Shown here piece by piece: positions 6,601-7,294 of a stretch of DNA of 7,294 nt. Source of the stretch: DATLAN01 sp035527455 (lineage in GTDB: Bacteria; Planctomycetota; Planctomycetia; Pirellulales; Thermoguttaceae); NCBI GenBank assembly GCA_035527455.1, contig DATLAN010000193.1:1-7294 (forward strand). The letters are read 5' to 3'. Position 1 is the stretch's first letter. Each line of letters begins with the position of its first letter. The notes beneath the pieces are model-generated. The model was not told the origin of the DNA and made no database searches. It worked only from the letters and a program-made list of their open reading frames with translations. Position numbers and translations under genes: made by a program.

Positions 6601-7294
6601 GGGTCGACCGATTCGATCAGGTTGCCACGCGCGTCGTAGGTGAACGTGGCCGACGTGCCGTCTTCGTAGGTTCGCTGCGTCACGCGGCCTTCGGCGTCGA
6701 GCGTGTATTGCACCGACTGCCCGCGGCGGTTGATCCACTGGTCGACGTTACCCGAGGCGTCGTACTGCCACCGTTCGAGGGAGGCGTCGGCATAGGTGAT
6801 CGAAACGAGATTGCCGGCCGCATCATAATCGTAGTCGGTCACGTTCCCGGCGGCATCGGTCAACAGGTCGAGGCGGTTCAGGTGGCTGGTGTACGAAAAG
6901 CGAGTTGAAAGCCCCAGGGCGTTCGTCGAGCGGACGACGTTGCCGAGCGTGTCGTAGGCGAAGGTCGTCGAACGGCCCAACGGGTCGGTCATCCGGGTCA
7001 TATTGCCCAGCGCGTCGTAGTCCATCTCGACGGCTCGGTCCAAGGGGTCGACCGTCTTTTCGATCGCACCGGTATGATTGAAGTAGAAATCGGTCTGGCC
7101 GCCGAGCGTGTCGGTCATGGAGACGAGCCCGGCGTCGCCTCGCGTGATGTCGACGCGGCCCGCGCCACCGTCGGCGTAGAGGGCAGCCAGTTGGCCACGG
7201 TCGTTGTACTCGTAGAACGTATGCGTTCCATCGGCGTGGGCGATTTCGGTCAGGGCGTGCTCATCGTTGTACGTGTACTCGACACGCAGACCGT
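588..7294 (-). CDS. Giant multidomain RHS-repeat protein with glycosidase-like and dockerin modules, 5' partial
   Basis: One open frame runs from the right window edge to a TAG at 588-590, giving 2,176 residues from the first in-window Met (7116-7118) plus 58 upstream codons. Those upstream codons are also RHS-like (for example FYEYNDRGQ), so that Met is not the start; the true start, any signal peptide and the promoter lie beyond 7294. Residues below are counted from the 7118 Met. Domain order: YD repeats (before 1 to about 480), RHS core end (about 500-581), variable tip (582-725), SxDPNDK domain (726-915), Fn3/Ig-like (916-1010), planctomycete module A with dockerin (1021-1235), TIM-barrel glycosidase-like (1244-1600), Ig/PKD-like (1600-1695), beta-rich accessory domain (1697-1775), TSP3-like repeats (1805-1960), module B with dockerin (1961-2106), tail (2107-2176). 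I infer a secreted or surface protein because all modules are typical of exported proteins. The overall role is not known; polysaccharide binding or degradation, or contact-dependent antagonism, are the plausible options. Confidence 0.93.
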   Translation of the reverse strand, partial: GLRVEYTYNDEHALTEIAHADGTHTFYEYNDRGQLAALYADGGAGRVDITRGDAGLVSMTDTLGGQTDFYFNHTGAIEKTVDPLDRAVEMDYDALGNMTRMTDPLGRSTTFAYDTLGNVVRSTNALGLSTRFSYTSHLNRLDLLTDAAGNVTDYDYDAAGNLVSITYADASLERWQYDASGNVDQWINRRGQSVQYTLDAEGRVTQRTYEDGTSATFTYDARGNLIESVDPTGTTAFTHNANDYLTRIDYPDGRFLQYTYDAAGRRASMTDELGHQTAYAYDSLGRLWQLTDESGSVIVTYSYDALSRLGRTDKGNGTYTTHDYDAAGQLLHLVNHGPDHTVTSRFDYTYDAAGLRTSMTTLDGAWTYEYDAIGQLTHAVFAPAAGSTLPAQDIAYKYDPLGNRLSTTINGETTAYTSNELNQYTQVGDTLYEYDEDGNLIRETTSGQTTEYVYNTDNKLVMVTMPDGTVYEYTYDAFGNRVAVSVDGVVTEYVIDPTGLGNVIGQYDGTADAWQAGYTHGFGLVNQTTAAGSHFYDFDALGSTAALTDALGAAVNTYAYLPFGGELAWTETVANDFQFVGQWGVMNEGSGLDFMRARYYDSCLGRFASHDPIGVSSGDQNHYRYVRNQPLTYVDPSGLTSVGRGISGASSGLGIADGLTMGINEGKWSQGIGFAGLGVMGLLVTGPGGWLVAGASVLGTIIDNSSDLAQERYEARMRRDMTTHHRNIKTFEDERLKRDELDVKKLMRGLQIPNESSDAWRNRMIRKIKEAIPSATRIINPVRSIDPNDKLGPAGYGVEGYIAVDVDQSAVMPYTIRFENMADATAPAHWIRITDTFDEDLDLTTFELTEFMFGGEVFAIPTGLDSYQASLQRTIEGHELVVEVAVALDRVTRTLSASFMALDPATGWMPEDPLIGLLYPNDDNGRGDGSIGYVVDTVAGLETGDEITNKASIFFDWNDPIDTPLVRNTIDAAIPNDASRVEELPETTDTRDFPVTWAGEDDENGSGIAAYDVYVSIDDGPFELWLDGTPETSATFTGPGGHTYAFYSIATDNVGHREPTPDPETADTQTTSIAPAEVSDRHIFYNNSHWDTSSDDNPDFNDETAIAPDKTALLPGETATFVNYTSYSRGVNGIIIDVLGLWETADLSADDFLFRTGNSDDLGTWEPAPAPTTVTVRPGEGVGGSDRVTLIWDDNAIKNQWLEVTFLATPNTGLAEEDIFYFGNAVAETGNSNTNAHVTIADLLLARNNPRNFLNPAGIDFKYDYNRDGRVNTTDVLLARNSQTSFMTGLELIQPPEPFPFVIEAGQFFLHDEPAFLNIISYQPLEPGQEIAGEIRALRIQDDLRRLRQYQGGSDPVVLRVYPQPTTEYPVRMPASFYSGIRELGFWIIRDIYFGDFRGPGAIEVGWAKIDAVMSEVEAAGAFDRIFAWEIGDEFTAGTPGEVTQLQGFLEAMRDHIKERMSEPGRDRFSDWVTWATYPPSDLLYTDGAGITVEFDFYSINVYSYEPDRIRDHQAGPVTGTPYEGYLKALWEVVQRQFPDTPVVISEMGLPDSPAELGMPPAQVDMHPWYPWYRKGGLSSEQVAEGLMDRYVDARLAGLVSGISVFEWNDEWHKTGNPNSQDDPEEFFGIGRFDELPGGGYELRCKLQQETVHDLFTLDFYAEPSIITGLIADDTSLALGASTTVRATIDPAAVDPVRFRWESNRGCIVGDSDTVQFFAGDVALGPAEVTLVAIDGNGRVSRAFTSIDVQAPGEPSIQILTLGIGSGVASGRVANVDLDQYKVVVYVKTDRYYVQPIVEAPFVFVRPDGYWCTRVSNAYHGDLITWVVPEEYEAVSQGPGFVQPPGTIAEDRWDYIDPSHSNVNDTDNDLLPDDWENTHFGNLGQNRYGDRELDNDKAHNLEEFLAGTSPVVADNDSDADTLPDNWERLYFGTLSFGAPGLPDNHEFNDPDGDGLANATELELGTHPGRTSPDQDRDSLPDVWELRYFGNLAAGPHEDPNGDGLTNLDAYELSVSPIDSEIIEFSVGNSSTPNSWGPSQAPGIVKLREDVGTDGSDRITITCEDCEIRNQWPQVTVLAADTDLDADDVFYFGNAVGEAGNSASDAQVTTIDLLLARNNPRNLLNPAPIDFEYDFNRDQRVNATDVLLARNNQTSFANALELLNLSVSEPPQAAATSPAAFDEQGLVEPAVEAAALPAEWFWLDDIEQPDKRNRPSRNSDRAAEAVDRLLATYGL
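591..800 (-). other. Low-complexity C-terminal tail of the giant protein
   Basis: Residues 2107-2176. It begins with an Ala/Pro/Glu-rich linker (EPPQAAATSPAAFDEQ), continues through AEWFWLDDIEQPDKRNRPSR and ends in RAAEAVDRLLATYGL. It holds no recognised domain. The final 15 residues could form a short amphipathic helix. Similar short charged helical ends are seen on other planctomycete secreted proteins, but I cannot say whether this one serves in sorting or anchoring. Confidence 0.5.
801..1238 (-). repeat. Planctomycete module B with paired dockerin-like EF-hand loops (diverged copy of module A)
   Basis: Residues 1961-2106 repeat the second part of module A: SDRITITCEDCEIRNQW and DDVFYFGNAVGEAGN, then two loops. 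Loop 1 is N2042-A2044-D2046-V2049-D2053, followed by LLLARNNPRNLLNP. Loop 2 is D2075-N2077-D2079-V2082-D2086, followed by VLLARNNQTSFANALELL. The upstream IFYNNSHWD/VNGIIIDVLGL portion of module A has no counterpart here, so this copy is shorter. Similarity to module A is visible at DNA level as well; the 12-mer gaagctcgtctg occurs at 828-839 and at 3435-3446. As the last folded domain it is in the usual C-terminal position for dockerins. Confidence 0.8.
1239..1703 (-). repeat. Three thrombospondin-type-3-like calcium-binding repeats
   Basis: Residues about 1807-1960 hold three units spaced roughly 51-57 residues apart. Each begins with an Asp-rich stretch and the core LPDxWExxxFGxL: LLPDDWENTHFGNLGQ (1812-1827), TLPDNWERLYFGTLSFG (1863-1879) and SLPDVWELRYFGNLAAG (1920-1936). 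Each core is followed by an Asp/Asn-rich loop and an xNxxExxxGTxP-like segment, for example DPDGDGLANATELELGTHPG (1891-1910) and DPNGDGLTNLDAYELSVSP (1940-1958). The first unit's loop (LDNDKAHNLEEFLAGTSP) is the most diverged. Repeats of this kind are common in secreted proteins of Planctomycetes and Verrucomicrobia and bind several calcium ions, stiffening the chain. They lie between the accessory domain and module B. Confidence 0.8.
1794..2030 (-). other. Small beta-rich accessory domain of glycosidase type
   Basis: Residues about 1697-1775 carry YKVVVYVKTDRYYVQPIVEA, then FVFVRPDGYWCTR and LITWVVPEEYEA. The pattern Y-K-V-V-V-Y-V-x-T-D-x-Y-Y-V-Q-P followed by an aromatic-rich strand is one I associate with small domains attached to bacterial glycosidases. 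The exposed Tyr and Trp residues would suit carbohydrate contact, but binding is inferred. The position, downstream of the barrel and the Ig/PKD-like domain, fits that role. Confidence 0.45.
2034..2318 (-). other. Ig/PKD-like beta-sandwich domain
   Basis: Residues about 1601-1695 follow the barrel. Short alternating strands are visible: ALGASTTVRATI, VRFRWESNRGCIVGDSDTVQ and AEVTLVAIDGNGRVSRAFTS. The layout (V-x-F-x-W, then a T-V-x-F strand, then V-T-L-V-A-x-D-G-x-G) is typical of PKD/Ig-like domains appended to secreted hydrolases. It is probably a spacer or a substrate-presenting domain. The family assignment is only approximate. Confidence 0.5.
2319..3389 (-). other. TIM-barrel glycoside-hydrolase-like domain (clan GH-A type)
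   Basis: Residues 1244-1600. The start, FFLHDEPAFLNIISYQPLEP, resembles the opening strand of GH-A enzymes that act on beta-glucans or related polysaccharides. The strand-4 motif IFAWEIGDEF (1368-1377) places a Glu (E1376, bases 2991-2993) where the acid/base normally follows Asn (W-x-x-x-N-E); here it is preceded by Asp. The strand-7 motif PVVISEMGLP places the likely nucleophile at E1489 (bases 2652-2654). Strand 8 reads VFEWNDEWHKTGNP (1547-1560), followed by FFGIGRFDE, the usual active-site Trp region of this barrel type. The length of about 350 residues suits a complete barrel. Fold and both Glu positions are visible in sequence; family number and substrate are not determinable by eye. 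It lies between dockerin module A and the Ig/PKD-like domain. Confidence 0.72.
3414..4058 (-). repeat. Planctomycete module A with paired dockerin-like EF-hand loops
   Basis: Residues 1021-1235. The N-terminal half has HIFYNNSHWD, PDKTALLPGETATFVNYTSY and GVNGIIIDVLGL, then VTVRPGEGVGGSDRVTLIWD and DIFYFGNAVAETGN. The C-terminal half is dockerin-like. The first loop is N1173-N1175-N1177-V1180-D1184, followed by LLLARNNPRNFLNP. The second loop is D1206-N1208-D1210-V1213-D1217, followed by VLLARNSQTSF. Dockerin type I domains bind calcium through paired loops of this kind and, in cellulosome bacteria, dock to cohesins; in planctomycetes the partner is generally unknown. The first loop uses Asn where Asp is normal at positions 1, 3 and 5, so its calcium affinity may be reduced. 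A second, diverged copy lies at 801-1238, and in both copies the motif order is the same. Confidence 0.8.
4089..4373 (-). other. Fibronectin type III / Ig-like domain
   Basis: Residues 916-1010 include FPVTWAGEDDENGSGIAAYD, then VYVSIDDGPFELWLDGTPET, and end in YAFYSIATDNVGHREPTP. The pattern W-x-G-x-D-x-x-G-S-G-I-x-x-Y-D-V-Y-V-S followed by Y-x-F-Y-x-x-A-x-D-x-x-G is the usual core of an Fn3/Ig-like beta-sandwich in large secreted bacterial proteins. Such domains are generally spacers or weak carbohydrate binders. It sits between the SxDPNDK domain and dockerin module A. A Thr/Pro-rich linker (about 1000-1020) follows. Confidence 0.65.
4374..4943 (-). other. SxDPNDKxGPxG-type extracellular domain
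   Basis: Residues 726-915 open with SIDPNDKLGPAGYG, followed by MPYTIRFENMADATAPAHWI, then ITDTFDEDLDLTTFEL, and close with EITNKASIFFDWNDPIDTP. I know this order (DPNDK, Y-x-I-x-F-E-N, ATAPA, ITDxxD) from long secreted planctomycete and Bacteroidetes-type proteins, where it is a beta-rich domain of unknown function resembling the conserved-repeat or DUF11-like adhesin domains. No catalytic residues are evident. It lies directly after the RHS tip, so it is probably structural, spacing or displaying the modules that follow. Confidence 0.7.
4944..5375 (-). other. RHS variable tip: hydrophobic segment plus basic helical region
   Basis: Residues 582-725 directly follow the DPSGL motif, where RHS proteins carry their variable effector. 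Residues 611-644 are Gly-rich and hydrophobic (GFAGLGVMGLLVTGPGG, then WLVAGASVLGTII) and could form one or two membrane-inserting segments. Residues 650-720 are highly charged and probably helical, rich in Arg, Lys, Asp and Glu (for example RYEARMRRDM, KTFEDERLKRDELDVKKLMR). I recognise no catalytic toxin motif. In this family such a segment can be a pre-toxin or membrane-translocation region. Here it leads without a stop into the SxDPNDK domain instead of ending the protein. Base composition is lower in GC than on either side. Function unknown; a toxin is possible but not shown. Confidence 0.6.
5376..7294 (-). other. RHS/YD-repeat shell and RHS core domain
   Basis: Repeats of the form YDxxGNxxxxxDxxG recur about every 21 residues (63 bases). 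YD-type positions fall at residues 34, 55, 76 (degenerate), 98, 119, 140 (LDAEGR), 161, 202, 223, 245, 266, 292, 312, 340, 376, 396 (YN) and 417, and similar units continue upstream of the 7118 Met. The core end is typical of the family: FMRARYYDSCLGRF (536-549), DPIG (553-556) and NQPLTYVDPSGL (570-581). Known RHS proteins fold these repeats into a hollow beta-barrel cocoon around a C-terminal effector, and the two DPxG aspartates act as an aspartyl protease that releases it. Both aspartates (D553, D577) are present here, separated by 20 residues between the motifs rather than the 18 in the classic Rhs consensus. The N-terminal part of the shell is outside the window. Confidence 0.93.

Noticed and set aside
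5691..6908. Long plus-strand frames (228 and 160 codons) antisense to the RHS repeats
   Set aside because: They consist of repetitive Val/Gly/Arg-rich sequence produced by the regular reverse complement of YD-repeat codons; no independent domain is visible.
5376..7294. The regular 63-base periodicity taken as a tandem DNA repeat or CRISPR-like array
   Set aside because: The period equals 21 codons and follows the YD-repeat protein motif; the DNA units are strongly diverged and there are no spacers between identical repeats.

Overview
The window looks like a planctomycete genome fragment, most likely from the Pirellulales or a relative. The main evidence is a pair of planctomycete-type modules (FYFGNAVxExGN, LLLARNNPRNxLNP, YDxNRDxRVNxTDVLLARN) that end in dockerin-like EF-hand loops. 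A domain with the signature SIDPNDKLGPAGYG and the generally GC-rich composition fit the same assignment. This is motif recognition by eye; no database search was run.

Layout: about 92% of the window is one minus-strand reading frame. It enters at the right edge (7294), runs without interruption to a TAG at 588-590, and is incomplete at its N-terminus. From N- to C-terminus it encodes: an RHS/YD-repeat shell; the RHS core end with two DPxG aspartyl motifs; a short variable tip with a hydrophobic stretch and a basic helical stretch; an SxDPNDK domain; a fibronectin/Ig-like domain; planctomycete dockerin module A; a TIM-barrel glycoside-hydrolase-like domain; an Ig/PKD-like domain; a beta-rich accessory domain; three TSP3-like calcium-binding repeats; dockerin module B; and an Ala/Pro-rich tail. 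At least 2,234 codons are visible.

The left 590 bases are degraded accessory DNA. Bases 1-59 encode, on the minus strand, a short piece resembling the C-terminal part of a type III restriction (Res) subunit. It meets at about base 60 a plus-strand serine-recombinase remnant (about 61-559) that lacks its catalytic N-terminus and carries an internal deletion with a frameshift. The recombinase remnant and the giant gene are tail to tail, 28 bases apart.

The main point of interest is the giant gene. RHS proteins usually end in a short toxin after the DPxGL motif; here about 1,600 residues follow, including a probable glycosidase. The architecture looks like two complete planctomycete secreted proteins joined end to end, each closing with its own dockerin module. 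If the RHS aspartyl motif still self-cleaves, it would separate a large polysaccharide-targeting, calcium-binding tail from the shell.
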